Notes under the pieces: generated by a model | Seen by the model: only the letters and a program-made list of their open reading frames with translations | Told to the model about the DNA's origin: nothing | The model's database searches: none | Made by a program: the position numbers and the translations under genes | Shown: positions 18,181 through 28,060 of the stretch, piece after piece | Layout: every line of letters begins with the position of its first letter | Numbering within the stretch: position 1 is the stretch's first letter | Source of the DNA: an uncultured bacterium | GTDB lineage: Bacteria; Bacillota_I; Bacilli_A; RF39; UBA660 | Direction: 5' to 3' | Assembly (NCBI GenBank): GCA_959020415.1 | Contig: CAUERX010000006.1 | Location: 1 to 55,337, forward strand | DNA: 55,337 nucleotides

Positions 18181-20402
18181 TAGAAAGCTCCATGGAAAGT
18201 TCGGCTGATAACTTCTTCTTGGTGAGCTCTACTTAAACGATTAAAATTAACAGCATAACCAGATACTCTGATGGTTAAAGTGGGGTATTTATCTGGATTA
18301 TCCATAGCGTCAATCAAGGTTTCTCTATTTAAAACATTAACGTTTAGATGGTGAGCCCCTTGTTTAAAATAACCATCTAATAGGTTGCTTAAATTTTGAA
18401 TACGTTCATCATCTGAATGACCTAAGGCATCTGGCGTAATTGAAAATGTATTGGAAATACCATCTTCGCAAACATCTTTATAAGGTATTTTAGCGACTGA
18501 ATTTAAAGAAGCTAAAGCACCACTAGCATCACGGCCATGCATTGGGTTAGCTCCGGGAGCAAAAGCTTCACCTTTTTTTCTACCATCTGGAGTATCCCCA
18601 GTATTTTTACCATAAACGACGTTTGACGTGATAGTTAAAACTGATAGTGTATGCTTGGCATTATGATATAATTTGTGTTTACGGAGTTTTTTAATAAATT
18701 CTACAGTTAAATTACTAGCAATTTCATCGACCTTGTTATCATCATTTCCGTATTTAGGAAAATCGCCTTCAATGTTAAAAGCAATAGCTAGACCTTTTTC
18801 ATTATAAATTGGTTTAACTTTAGCATATTTAATAGCAGATAATGAATCAGCTACCACTGATAGTCCAGCAATACCAAAGGCCATTAATCTTTCAAGTTGC
18901 GTGTCATGAAAGGCCATTTGACTAGCTTCATAAGCGTATTTATCATGCATATAGTGAATGATGTTCATAGCATTAACATATGTTTTAGCAACCTTATCTA
19001 ATACTTGATCATAGGCTTTAACTACCTCATCATAATTTAAAACTTCACTATTTAGTTTTGGTAAACCTTCGATGACAGTTTCGCCACTTATTTCATCAAT
19101 TCCCCCATTAATTGCATACAATAATGCTTTAGCTAAATTACATCTGGCACCAAAAAATTGCATTTGTTTACCAATTTTCATGGCAGAAACGCAGCAGGCA
19201 ATGGCATAATCAGCACCAAAGATTGATCTCATAATATCGTCATTTTCGTATTGAATTGCGTCAGTTTTAATAGACATTTTAGTGCAGTAGTTTTTAAAAG
19301 GTTTTGGTAAATTATCAGACCATAGAACGGTTAGGTTTGGTTCTGGCGCTGGATTTAGGTTAGTTAAAGTATTTAAAAATCTAAAGGAATTTTTAGTAAC
19401 TAAGCTATGGCCATCTTTAGTCATACCAGCGATAGCTTCAGTTACCCATGTTGGATCACCAGCAAATAGTTCATCGTATTCAGGCGTTCTTAAATGCCTA
19501 ACCAATCTTAATTTCATTACAAATTGATCAATAATTTCTTGGGCGGCAGTTTCCGTTAAAATGCCTTTTTTTATATCTCTTTCAATATAAATATCTAGAA
19601 ATGTCGAAGTACGACCTAAACTCATAGCAGCACCGTTGTTTTCTTTAACAGCTGCCAAATAAGCAAAGTATAACCATTGAACAGCTTCTTTAGCATTGGT
19701 AGCGGGATTTGATATATCAAATCCATAGCCAGCAGCCATGTCTTTAATTTCTTCTAAAGCTTTTATTTGCTCATTGACTTGTTCACGAAGTTGAATTGTC
19801 AAATTATTAATTGTTGTTATGTTATTTAAATCATTTTGCTTATTTTTAATTAAATAATCAATACCATATAAAGCAACTCTTCGATAATCGCCTATTATCC
19901 GACCGCGTCCGTAGGCATCTGGCAAACCGGTAATTAATTTATTTTTGCGAGCTATTTTTATTTCATCGGTATAAGCATCATAAACACCATCATTATGGGT
20001 TTTACGATATTTGGTGAAACATTCATCTAATTTTTCGTTTAACTTATAACCATAGGCGTTTAAAGAACTATGGACCATTCTTATGCCACCATAAGGATTA
20101 ACCATTCTTTTAAGTGGAGCATCAGTTTGCAGACCAACAATAACTTCATCTTCTTTTGAAATATATCCTGGCTTAAAGTTATTAATTCCAGATACATGAT
20201 CAACATCAATGTCTAAAACACCTTTTTTTAACTCTTCTTTTTGTAATTCAGTAATAATATTTAAAAGTTTTTTTGTCGCTGTAGTTGGTTTTGATAAAAA
20301 TGATTCATCGCCAATATATTCTTCATAATTATTTAAAATAAAATCTTCAACATCGATTTTTCTTTTCCAATTTTCACCTTTAAAATTTTTCCAAGCTTCC
20401 AT
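18180..20402 (-). CDS. pflB: Formate C-acetyltransferase (pyruvate formate-lyase)
   Basis: 740 residues, full length. The catalytic Cys pair is in ACCVSAMKIGKQ in the middle of the protein, and the radical Gly is G715 in RVSGYAVNF, 26 residues from the C-terminus, as in E. coli PflB. The reaction is pyruvate plus CoA to formate plus acetyl-CoA. FFGARCNLAKALLYAINGG and GRGRIIGDYRR are also typical. An AAAGGAGG site precedes the ATG, and an extended -10 (TGATATAAT, minus strand 20434-20429) lies just upstream. pflA follows directly. Confidence 0.97.
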   Translation of the reverse strand: MEAWKNFKGENWKRKIDVEDFILNNYEEYIGDESFLSKPTTATKKLLNIITELQKEELKKGVLDIDVDHVSGINNFKPGYISKEDEVIVGLQTDAPLKRMVNPYGGIRMVHSSLNAYGYKLNEKLDECFTKYRKTHNDGVYDAYTDEIKIARKNKLITGLPDAYGRGRIIGDYRRVALYGIDYLIKNKQNDLNNITTINNLTIQLREQVNEQIKALEEIKDMAAGYGFDISNPATNAKEAVQWLYFAYLAAVKENNGAAMSLGRTSTFLDIYIERDIKKGILTETAAQEIIDQFVMKLRLVRHLRTPEYDELFAGDPTWVTEAIAGMTKDGHSLVTKNSFRFLNTLTNLNPAPEPNLTVLWSDNLPKPFKNYCTKMSIKTDAIQYENDDIMRSIFGADYAIACCVSAMKIGKQMQFFGARCNLAKALLYAINGGIDEISGETVIEGLPKLNSEVLNYDEVVKAYDQVLDKVAKTYVNAMNIIHYMHDKYAYEASQMAFHDTQLERLMAFGIAGLSVVADSLSAIKYAKVKPIYNEKGLAIAFNIEGDFPKYGNDDNKVDEIASNLTVEFIKKLRKHKLYHNAKHTLSVLTITSNVVYGKNTGDTPDGRKKGEAFAPGANPMHGRDASGALASLNSVAKIPYKDVCEDGISNTFSITPDALGHSDDERIQNLSNLLDGYFKQGAHHLNVNVLNRETLIDAMDNPDKYPTLTIRVSGYAVNFNRLSRAHQEEVISRTFHGAF

Positions 20403-20452
20403 CTTACTGCCTCCTTTATGATAAAAACATTATATCACAAATTATGACAAGA

Positions 20453-20476
20453 AAAAACACATAGTTTTATGTGTTA
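20453..20476 (-). terminator. Terminator after ligA
   Basis: Minus strand AACACATA, AAAC loop, TATGTGTT, then a T-run; it lies between the ligA stop and the pflB promoter. Confidence 0.75.
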
Positions 20477-20490
20477 AGACATTATTTTTA

Positions 20491-22464
20491 TTAATATTTT
20501 GATAATGTATTTATAAATGTTTCTTCATCCCAAATAGATACACCTAAATCTTTAGCTTTTTTTAGTTTACTGCCTGCTTCTGCTCCGGCGATAACAACGC
20601 CAGTTTTTTTACTAACGCTTGTAGTAACCGCTCCACCTAAAGCCTCAATTTTTTCTTTGGCTTCATCTCTAGTAAATCTTTCTAAAGTCCCTGTTAAAAC
20701 AAAAGTTTTACCTGAAAAATCTGTTTCTTTAATATTAATATTTTTTAAATACATCATGTTTACTTTATGCTCTTTTAAACGTTTGATCAATTCTTTGTTT
20801 TCTTCTTTAGCAAAATATTCAGTAACACTTTTAGCAATAATTGGTCCAATGTCTTTAATATCGCGAATCTCTTCAAACTCAGCTTCCATTAGATGATCAA
20901 TGTTAATAAAATTTTTAGCTAAAATATCAGCGGTTTTGGTTCCAACATGCCTTATAGAAATTCCAAACAACAATCTTTCTAAAGAGTTATTTTTACTATT
21001 TTCTATTTCTTCCAATAAATTGTTGATACTTTTTTCACCAAAGCCTTCTAGCTCCATTAGCTCTTCTTTATGTTTTTCTAAAATATAAAAATCATCATAA
21101 TTTTTTAAATAACCCAAATTATAAAAGTCTTCGATAATGCGGTCGCCAAAACCTTCAATATTCATAGCATGACGGCTAGTATAATGAATTAATTTTTCTA
21201 TTTTTTTAGCTGGGCAATGTTCATTAACACAATAATATGCGGATTCTTGATCATTCCTAACTAACTTGTGATTACAGATTGGACAATTAGTAGCCATAAC
21301 AAATGGTTTTTCAGTTCCATCACGTCTTTCTTTTATTACTTTTACAACTTCAGGGATAACATCGCCAGCTTTTTTTATAGCTACGATATCACCAACTCTA
21401 ATATCTTTGTGAGCAACATAATCTTCATTATGAAGGGTCGCTCTCGAGATAACTGATCCCATTACTCTAACCGGTTCTAAATTAGCACTTGGCGTTACTT
21501 GTCCTGTTCTACCAACTGTAAAAATGATATCAGTTACTTTAGTTAAAACTTCTTCTGCCGGAAATTTATAGGCTGTAGCCCACTTAGGGTTTCTGGCAGT
21601 AAATCCAAGCTTTTGTTGATCGTTTAAGTCGTTAACTTTAATGACAATTCCATCTATTTCATAAGGCAATTTACTTCTGTTTTCGGTCCAATAATTAATG
21701 TAGTCTAGTAATTCAGAAATATTATTTACTTTTTTATTATTAAGATTAGTCATAAAACCTAATTCTTTCATGAACCTTAGAGCGTCTTCATGAGTATAAA
21801 TATCATAGTCTTCAGGATCTGGAAGATGGTAAATAAAACAATCTAAATTACGACTAGCAGCAATTTTAGAATCTAATTGTCTAACACTACCGGCGGCAGC
21901 GTTTCGCGGATTAGCGAAGTTTTCTCCGTTTTCATTTAATTTGGTAAATGAGGCTTTACTCATATAAATTTCACCGCGAACTTCAATATCAATTGGTTTA
22001 TTTATAGTTAAAGGGATACTTTTAATTGTTTTTGCATTATGGGTAATATCTTCTCCAATAACACCATCACCACGAGTTGCCGCTCTAATCAATTTACCTT
22101 TTTCATAATGTAATGAAACAGAAAGACCATCAATTTTTAATTCAGCTACATAATTTGGATTAGGAACAACCTTGCGAATGCGTTCATCAAAGCCAATTAT
22201 TTCGCTTTCGTTAAAAACATTTCCTAATGATAACATAGGAATTTCATGGGTAACTTTTTTAAATTCATCAATTATCTCTCCACCGACTCTGGTAGTTGGA
22301 GAATCATTTTTTTTTAAATCAGGATATTTTTCTTCAAGTTTTTGAAGTTCTTGCATATATCTATCGTATTCTTGGTCAGTAATTGTTGGCTTATCAAAAG
22401 TATAGTAGTCTTTATTGGCCTTGTTTATTATTTTTATTAATTCATCTATGCGCTTTTCTATCAT
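20491..22464 (-). CDS. ligA: NAD+-dependent DNA ligase
   Basis: 657 residues. Domain Ia (DYYTFDKPTITDQEYDRY) binds NAD+, the adenylation site is K110 in AELKIDGLSVS, the OB fold follows, then a four-Cys zinc finger (CPICNHKLVR and YYCVNEHCPAKK), helix-hairpin-helix repeats (MELEGFGEKSINNLL), and a C-terminal BRCT domain from about residue 580 (FSGKTFVLTGTL). It seals nicks in replication and repair. The gene is monocistronic here; the pcrA helicase that often pairs with it lies 3 kb away on the same strand. Confidence 0.97.
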   Translation of the reverse strand: MIEKRIDELIKIINKANKDYYTFDKPTITDQEYDRYMQELQKLEEKYPDLKKNDSPTTRVGGEIIDEFKKVTHEIPMLSLGNVFNESEIIGFDERIRKVVPNPNYVAELKIDGLSVSLHYEKGKLIRAATRGDGVIGEDITHNAKTIKSIPLTINKPIDIEVRGEIYMSKASFTKLNENGENFANPRNAAAGSVRQLDSKIAASRNLDCFIYHLPDPEDYDIYTHEDALRFMKELGFMTNLNNKKVNNISELLDYINYWTENRSKLPYEIDGIVIKVNDLNDQQKLGFTARNPKWATAYKFPAEEVLTKVTDIIFTVGRTGQVTPSANLEPVRVMGSVISRATLHNEDYVAHKDIRVGDIVAIKKAGDVIPEVVKVIKERRDGTEKPFVMATNCPICNHKLVRNDQESAYYCVNEHCPAKKIEKLIHYTSRHAMNIEGFGDRIIEDFYNLGYLKNYDDFYILEKHKEELMELEGFGEKSINNLLEEIENSKNNSLERLLFGISIRHVGTKTADILAKNFINIDHLMEAEFEEIRDIKDIGPIIAKSVTEYFAKEENKELIKRLKEHKVNMMYLKNINIKETDFSGKTFVLTGTLERFTRDEAKEKIEALGGAVTTSVSKKTGVVIAGAEAGSKLKKAKDLGVSIWDEETFINTLSKY

Positions 22465-22523
22465 TTGTTTTCACCCTGTTATAATTATACCCCAAATATA
22501 ATAAAACATCAATTATTATGAAC

Positions 22524-22552
22524 TTGAATTTACGGTTGATAATCTGTTATAA
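22524..22552 (+). promoter_or_regulatory. Promoter of the SDR gene
   Basis: TTGAAT at 22524-22529, 17 bp, TATAAT at 22547-22552 with TG upstream (TGTTATAAT). It is followed by AGGAGG and the ATG at 22578. Confidence 0.8.
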
Positions 22553-22577
22553 TGTTTTTAATAATAGGAGGTTTTTA

Positions 22578-23381
22578 ATGAACAATATATACGTAATTAC
22601 AGGAGCAACTGGTGGTATGGGAAGCACTTTGGCACGCAGGTTTAAAGATAAAGGTGATTTAGTGCTATGCGACTTAAATGAAGGACTTTTGCTTGAGTTA
22701 CAAAAAGAACTTGGAGTAAATAATCAAATTATTGTTGGCAGTGTAACAGAGGAAAACGTTTTAAATAAAATTTTTGATAAAGTTAAAGAAATGGGCACTT
22801 TAAAAGGAATAATCCATTTTGCTGGCGTTTCTGAGACGTTTGGCGATCCTGAAAAGATAATGGAAATAAACTTCGTTGGAACGGCTAAACTAGTAAATAA
22901 ATTAGAACCATTAGTTACTGAGGGTACCGTAATTATTAATACCGCTTCAATGACAGGATATAGTACGTATGCTAATGAAGCAGTTTTAAAATTACTAGAG
23001 AATCCCCTTGATGATAATTTTATAAGTAACATTAGTAAACACTTAAATAATAATGCGGATTTAGCTTATGGGTTATCTAAAAAAGGCGTTATGTTACTAT
23101 CAAAGAATTTAGCGCCCGTCGTTGGTCAAAAAGGTGGTAGAATAATTTCAATTTCTCCTGGAGTTATTAAAACACCAATGGTTGAAAGGGAAATGGCTAA
23201 AAATAGTGAATCGATAAATAATCTAATTTCTATGACTCCAGTCAAAAGAATTGGAACAGCTTCAGATATTGTTAACTTGATTGAATTTTTGTGTAGTGAT
23301 CAAGCTTCATTTATTACTGGGACGGATATTTTAATTGATGGCGGAGTAACTGGCGTGTTTGAAAAAACACGAACAAACTGA
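22578..23381 (+). CDS. Short-chain dehydrogenase/reductase
   Basis: 267 residues from ATG 22578, set by AGGAGG 7 nt upstream; longer versions would begin before the -10 box. It has the Rossmann motif TGATGGMGSTLA (8-19) for NAD(P), a catalytic Ser region (IINTASMTGY), and YGLSKKG with the Tyr-xxx-Lys pair. The end reads FITGTDILIDGG, typical of classical SDRs. About 30 residues inserted between the Ser and Tyr motifs (LLENPLDDNFISNISKHLNN) recall the 3-alpha-hydroxysteroid dehydrogenase-like group, but the substrate cannot be fixed. Confidence 0.88.
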   Translation: MNNIYVITGATGGMGSTLARRFKDKGDLVLCDLNEGLLLELQKELGVNNQIIVGSVTEENVLNKIFDKVKEMGTLKGIIHFAGVSETFGDPEKIMEINFVGTAKLVNKLEPLVTEGTVIINTASMTGYSTYANEAVLKLLENPLDDNFISNISKHLNNNADLAYGLSKKGVMLLSKNLAPVVGQKGGRIISISPGVIKTPMVEREMAKNSESINNLISMTPVKRIGTASDIVNLIEFLCSDQASFITGTDILIDGGVTGVFEKTRTN

Positions 23382-23398
23382 TTCAAAATCAGTTTTTA
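23375..23398. terminator. Bidirectional terminator between convergent genes
   Basis: AAACTGATT, CAA, AATCAGTTT: a 9-bp perfect stem, followed by TTATTTT on the plus strand. It overlaps the SDR stop and the end of the S66 gene. Confidence 0.8.
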
Positions 23399-24412
23399 TT
23401 TTAATGTAAATTTTATCGTTCCTCTACCGTCTTTCGAAGTTATAGAAGCTAATGCACCGTTAATAATCGTTAATTGTGGTGGTTTATGACCAAAGTCGGC
23501 ATTTAGAATAATCGGGATATTTAAGTCATCAAGTGATTCTTTCAAGGCCATTTCAAAAGAAATATCTAAATAAGTTTGATCAGTTTGACTGCGACCAAAA
23601 ATAATTCCGTTGGTATATTTAAACCATCCCGCTTCTTTAAAATGCCACATTGTTCTTTGGACTTCTTCATTGGTTAATCCAAAATTTTCAAAATACCAAA
23701 TTATACCATCTTCTTTGTACTTTTTGATAAAATTTTTAGTGTTATCAAATCTAGTTCCAATAATATCTAAAAAACAATCTAAACAACCACCAATCATACG
23801 ACCGGACATTTTAATTTGCTTTTCATTATTTAAGTTTTTCCAAACGACTTGTCTATCTAAAATATATGGCTCTGTTCCGCTTTGATATTCTTGTCGTTCA
23901 CTACGATACATATCAAAGCTGGTTTGGGTAATTTGTTGCCCTTTTAAAATTTCAAGATTATTTGTTAATGATTGATGCCATGGTTCCATGGAAAATATTC
24001 GATAATTTACGCCATAAATCGTAGCTATATCAAGATTAGTAGTTATAGAAAATAATAAACTAGTTGGATCAGAATAGCCTTGAATCCATTTTGGGTTTTC
24101 TTTTATAATACCGAAATTTAATGAAGAAAGCATTTCATTTAAAAAGTCGCCTCCTGAAGCACAGATAATACTAGTTACATTTTTATTTAAAAATAGTGAC
24201 TCTAATTCTCTAGCTCTGGTTACTCCGTCTGAGCTTCTGAAGTTTGTACTAGTATAGCAATTGGGCGTTATTTTCACATTAAAATTTCGTTTATTGAATT
24301 GGGTGGCAGCTAATTCTAACCTTTTAATATCCATTTCACTGGCTGAACCATCTGAAGGGGCCGTTACGCCAATTGTGTCATTTTCTTTAATAAATTTAGG
24401 GTATATCATCAT
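23396..24412 (-). CDS. LD-carboxypeptidase-like serine peptidase, family S66
   Basis: 338 residues from ATG 24412, 5 nt after AGG; a further 20 upstream codons have no ribosome site. The catalytic Ser is in GYSDPTSLL and the Gly-rich ICASGGDF precedes it; the late acidic and His residues of the S66 triad lie in ENFGLTNEEVQR and LNADFGHKPPQ. S66 enzymes cut the LD bond of recycled muropeptides (LdcA) or inactivate microcin C (MccF). The lack of a signal peptide fits either. It follows the nucleotidyltransferase gene by 60 nt. Confidence 0.85.
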   Translation of the reverse strand: MMIYPKFIKENDTIGVTAPSDGSASEMDIKRLELAATQFNKRNFNVKITPNCYTSTNFRSSDGVTRARELESLFLNKNVTSIICASGGDFLNEMLSSLNFGIIKENPKWIQGYSDPTSLLFSITTNLDIATIYGVNYRIFSMEPWHQSLTNNLEILKGQQITQTSFDMYRSERQEYQSGTEPYILDRQVVWKNLNNEKQIKMSGRMIGGCLDCFLDIIGTRFDNTKNFIKKYKEDGIIWYFENFGLTNEEVQRTMWHFKEAGWFKYTNGIIFGRSQTDQTYLDISFEMALKESLDDLNIPIILNADFGHKPPQLTIINGALASITSKDGRGTIKFTLK

Positions 24413-24472
24413 ATCATCCTTTCTACAATTTATTATAACACAATTGAAAAAAGAATAGATAGTTATTGCCAC

Positions 24473-25375
24473 CTATTCCCACAAGTCTTTGGGATATTTT
24501 CCTTCATTAATATAATTATTAATAGCGTTTACCACAGATTCCTTATCTTCCTTGTATGTGACACCATGCCATTTTGATGGTGTGCTTTTAACGTAAACAG
24601 TAGCTGATCCATCATTTATTTCGTCAGTAATAATATTTGGCATAAGATATTCAGCTTCTAACTCATTAATATGTTTATCTAAAAATTCTGGAAATTTTAG
24701 CTGAACATCTCTTAAGAAATTAGTAGTAAGACCAAATAAATTAACAGTAGCTAAATCGTCATTATTTATTTTAAAAGCTTTACTACCATCTAATGGTCTT
24801 GCAATAATATCATCATTCTCAAGTCCAACTTTACTTTCGATAATTTCTTCAAGTATTCCATTTTTAACACGAGCAATTCCTCTTTTTACACTACCGTTTT
24901 CTGACAAAGTATTTTTAACTTTATAACCCACGGCTAAATAATGATTTCGCGACTCGTTATTTTTAAGAAAATCCATTAGAATTTCGTAAGCTTCATAACC
25001 ATAAAAATCATCAGCATTAATAACAGCAAAAGAACTTTTAATTAATTCTCTAGCACTATAAATTGCTTGCCCAGTTCCCCATGGTTTAGTACGATTAATT
25101 GGTTTTTGATAACCATCTGGTAAATCATCTAATTCCTGAAAAGCGTACTCTACTTTGATTTTTCCCTCTATTCTATGGCCAATCGTTTCTTTAAAAACGC
25201 TTTCATGTTCTTTTTTGATAACAAAAATCACTTTATTAAAGCCGGCTTTAATAGCATCATAAATGGAATAATCAATAATAAATTCTCCATTTGGTCCCAC
25301 TGGTTCAATTTGTTTTAAACCGCCAAAGCGACTGCCCATTCCGGCCGCCATAACTAATAATGTATATTCTGGCAT
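24473..25375 (-). CDS. Sugar-phosphate nucleotidyltransferase family protein
   Basis: 300 residues. N-terminal MAAGMGSRFGGLKQIEPVG (9-27) is the nucleotide-binding and Lys motif of NTP-transferases, and VINADDFYGYEAY carries the metal-binding Asp. Such enzymes join a sugar 1-phosphate to an NTP to make an NDP-sugar. The GGLKQIEPVGPNGE variant is common in gut Bacillota as a stand-alone protein whose substrate is not settled. It precedes the S66 gene by 60 nt. AGGAGG is near its start. Confidence 0.85.
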   Translation of the reverse strand: MPEYTLLVMAAGMGSRFGGLKQIEPVGPNGEFIIDYSIYDAIKAGFNKVIFVIKKEHESVFKETIGHRIEGKIKVEYAFQELDDLPDGYQKPINRTKPWGTGQAIYSARELIKSSFAVINADDFYGYEAYEILMDFLKNNESRNHYLAVGYKVKNTLSENGSVKRGIARVKNGILEEIIESKVGLENDDIIARPLDGSKAFKINNDDLATVNLFGLTTNFLRDVQLKFPEFLDKHINELEAEYLMPNIITDEINDGSATVYVKSTPSKWHGVTYKEDKESVVNAINNYINEGKYPKDLWE

Positions 25376-25386
25376 ACTAACCTCCT

Positions 25387-25545
25387 TTATTGATGTTTAT
25401 TTAAAGCATTATATGTTAAGAAAAAAACTGCGATACCAATAACTAAAAAGCCAACCCATAATATTGGATTATTGTGATTAGCGTCTAACCAAGCTTTTAC
25501 TGGCTCCATCCATTCATTTAGTTGATCGATTATTGAAAGCACCAT
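25387..25545 (-). CDS. Small membrane protein (52 aa)
   Basis: ATG at 25545 has GGTGGGA 6 nt upstream, inside the end of pcrA. The product has an amphipathic start (MVLSIIDQLNEWMEPVKAWL), then one membrane helix (ILWVGFLVIGIAVFFL) and a short polar tail. It fits tightly between pcrA and the nucleotidyltransferase gene (11 nt ahead of the next ATG), so it is a real gene that a length filter would miss. Function unknown. Confidence 0.7.
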   Translation of the reverse strand: MVLSIIDQLNEWMEPVKAWLDANHNNPILWVGFLVIGIAVFFLTYNALNKHQ

Positions 25546-25546
25546 C

Positions 25547-27625
25547 TTATCCCACCTTTCTTATACTTTTATGACCTTTCATTATCTTAATGATACCATA
25601 TTTGTGACTAAATGCAATAGTTAAAATGCTTCCGATGCCAACGATGATACCTTCACCGTATTTATCGTGAACAACTTTGTCCCCAACGTTATAGGTTGCA
25701 TTTTTATCAATCATTTCTTCTCTACTTATATGAGGCTTTTCTTCTGGAATGTCAGTATCTAGATATTTTCTATCGATTTCACCAATAAAACGACTTGGCA
25801 TATTACTAGTAGTATTACCACATAGCATGCGTCTTTTTGCATTTAGTATAGTTAAGGTTTTTTTTGCTCTAGTAATAGCGACATAACAAAGCCTACGTTC
25901 TTCTTCAATTTCATCATTAGAATCTAAACAATTGTTATGAGGAAATATTCCTTCTTCTAAACCAATAATGAAAACATGGTCAAATTCTAATCCTTTTGCA
26001 GAATGAACCGTCATTAAAGTAACAACGTCAGTATTATTTTTATGTTCTTCAATATCAGAGACTAAACTTATTTCTAGTAGAAATTCTTCTAAGGAAATTA
26101 TTCCGTTATTTTCTTCAAAGTTTTTAGTAATTGATTTAAACTCTTCTAAGTTTTCTAATCTTACTTCGGCTTCTAAGGTCTTTTCATTTATTAGTTCTTG
26201 TCTTATACCACTTTTATCTAGGATTAGATCAACTAGGTCTGTTAAGGAAATATCTTCACTTTCTTTTTTTATATCTTCAATGATGTGTTTAAAAAGTAAC
26301 TCTTTACCACTATCAATTGCTTCATATAAACTTGTGCCATTAGTAGTCGCTTTTAAGGCAATGTTTTCAATCGTCTTTGGTCCAATTTGTCTTTTGGGTA
26401 CATTAATAACACGCATTAGACTAACATCGTCGTTAGGATTATAAATTAATTTTAAGTAACTGATCAAGTCTTTAATTTCTTTTCGGTTATAGAAATAAAA
26501 ACTACCAACAACTTTATATGGAATATTTTCTCTTAATAAAACTTCTTCCATGTTACGTGATTGAGCATTAGTTCGATATAAAACAGCAATGCCTTCTTTA
26601 GGCTCACCAGCGTTAATTAAGCGTTTTATCTCATCTAATACGTAGAAAGCTTCATCTTTTTCATCATATGAACGATGATATTTTATTTTTAAACCATCTT
26701 CATTTCGTGTCCAAAGATTTTTTTCTTTACGTTGTTTATTATTTTTAATAATATCGTTAGCAACATTTAGAATATTCCCAGTGGAACGATAATTTTCTTC
26801 AAGTTTTATAACGGTAGCATTAGGGTAATCTTTTTCAAAGTTTAATATATTACGATAATTAGCACCCCTAAAGCCATAAATTGATTGGTCCAAATCTCCA
26901 ACAACACAAATGTTTTTGTATTTAGCGCTTAACATTTTAATTAGACTATACTGCGCTTCATTAGTATCTTGATACTCATCAACTAGAAGGTATTTAAAAC
27001 GTTCTTGGTATTTTTTTAAGACATCAGGATTTTCTTTAAATAATTTAATTGGCATTAAGAGTAAATCATCGAAGTCTAATGAATTGTTAGTTTTAATTTT
27101 TCTTTCATATTTTTGAAATATTTCTAAAATGATTTGTTCATAATCAGAATTGGCGAATCTACTATAAGCATTAGAATCCATAAGTTCATTTTTTGAACTA
27201 CTTATTTTGTTTTTAATAGTTCTCGGATTATAAACTTTAGGATCTAAATTCATTTCTTTTAAGATTTTTTTAATAACAGTTAAGGTATCTTCACTATCTA
27301 AGATTGTAAAGTTTTTTTCATAACCTAATTTATCGTAATTTTCTCTTACTAAAAGTAACCCTAATGAATGAAATGTAGAAATTTGAATACGATAAGCGTC
27401 AATCCCAAGCATTTTAAAAACACGGTCTTTCATTTCTTTAGCGGCTTTATTTGTAAAAGTTATAGCTAAAATGTTATAGGGATCTATTCCTTTTTCGTTT
27501 ACTAAATAAGCAACTCTGGTAGTTAAAACTTTAGTTTTTCCACTGCCAGCTCCAGCTAATACTAAAACGGGACCTTCAGTTTTTTCTACGGCCTTCTTTT
27601 GTTCTTCATTTAAATTATCAAGCAT
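25547..27625 (-). CDS. pcrA: ATP-dependent 3'-5' DNA helicase PcrA/UvrD
   Basis: 692 residues from ATG 27625 (GAAGGTGAT upstream; the frame extends 7 codons further without a better site). Superfamily 1 motifs run in order: AGAGSGKT (25-32, motif I), AITFTNKAAKEM (Ia), LLVDEYQDTN (II), GDLDQSIYGFRGA (III), KLEENYRST (IV), VTLMTVHSAKGLEFDHVF (V), VAITRAKK (VI). A C-terminal Tudor-like part (NVGDKVVHDKYGEGIIVGI) contacts RNA polymerase in PcrA. It acts in repair, in rolling-circle replication and in clearing stalled polymerase. Confidence 0.96.
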   Translation of the reverse strand: MLDNLNEEQKKAVEKTEGPVLVLAGAGSGKTKVLTTRVAYLVNEKGIDPYNILAITFTNKAAKEMKDRVFKMLGIDAYRIQISTFHSLGLLLVRENYDKLGYEKNFTILDSEDTLTVIKKILKEMNLDPKVYNPRTIKNKISSSKNELMDSNAYSRFANSDYEQIILEIFQKYERKIKTNNSLDFDDLLLMPIKLFKENPDVLKKYQERFKYLLVDEYQDTNEAQYSLIKMLSAKYKNICVVGDLDQSIYGFRGANYRNILNFEKDYPNATVIKLEENYRSTGNILNVANDIIKNNKQRKEKNLWTRNEDGLKIKYHRSYDEKDEAFYVLDEIKRLINAGEPKEGIAVLYRTNAQSRNMEEVLLRENIPYKVVGSFYFYNRKEIKDLISYLKLIYNPNDDVSLMRVINVPKRQIGPKTIENIALKATTNGTSLYEAIDSGKELLFKHIIEDIKKESEDISLTDLVDLILDKSGIRQELINEKTLEAEVRLENLEEFKSITKNFEENNGIISLEEFLLEISLVSDIEEHKNNTDVVTLMTVHSAKGLEFDHVFIIGLEEGIFPHNNCLDSNDEIEEERRLCYVAITRAKKTLTILNAKRRMLCGNTTSNMPSRFIGEIDRKYLDTDIPEEKPHISREEMIDKNATYNVGDKVVHDKYGEGIIVGIGSILTIAFSHKYGIIKIMKGHKSIRKVG

Positions 27626-27762
27626 ACTATCACCTTCATTTATCATATCATATTTGAGTTCTTTTTTAAACTTTTAATGGTGTTTTAGAGGATAGTTGAC
27701 ATCATTTTGGTTACCTCTTTTATGAAAAAGAATATAATACTATGGAAAAGAAAGGAGAATTT

Positions 27763-27993
27763 ATGAAAAAATTTTTAGTTGGTTTAATTTTACTTGCGCT
27801 AATTATAGCGGGATATTTTATCTTTACTGACAATGATAAGAAAGAGGAAAAATTAGAAAAAATTAAAGTTGGAGAGGTTACTCATAGTATTTTCTACGCT
27901 CCACAATATGCAGCTGATGCATTAGGTTACTTTGAAGATGAAGGATTAGATGTTGACTTCATTTTAACATCGGGTGAGGTTAAAAAAAAGTGA
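27763..27993 (+). pseudogene. ABC importer substrate-binding protein (SsuA/NitT-TauT type), N-terminal fragment
   Basis: From ATG 27763 (GGAG upstream) it encodes a membrane anchor (KKFLVGLILLALIIAGYFIF), then KIKVGEVTHSIFYAPQYAADALGYFEDEG, the usual opening of NMT1/SsuA-like binding proteins. Native sequence ends at CGGGTG (27971-27976); the last codons to the TGA at 27991 belong to element 1. There is no lipobox Cys, so the protein would be held by its N-terminal helix. The gene continues at 31601 and again at 42977. Joined at the shared cores the pieces give 990 nt, a single frame of 329 residues. Reading stays in phase across both junctions, so the insertions are clean. Confidence 0.9.
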
Positions 27994-27995
27994 TA
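27971..27995. other. attL of element 1
   Basis: Core CGGGTG (27971-27976), 10 bp, then the arm AAAGTGATA (27987-27995). The arm is the exact inverse of TATCACTTT at the other end, also 10 bp from its core copy. The core is shared with 31601-31606. Confidence 0.8.
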
Positions 27996-28060
27996 TTTTT
28001 TTAATTGAAGAAGGAAATAAGCTTTTAATCTCGTATGATTACTAATAGAAAGGAGGAAAA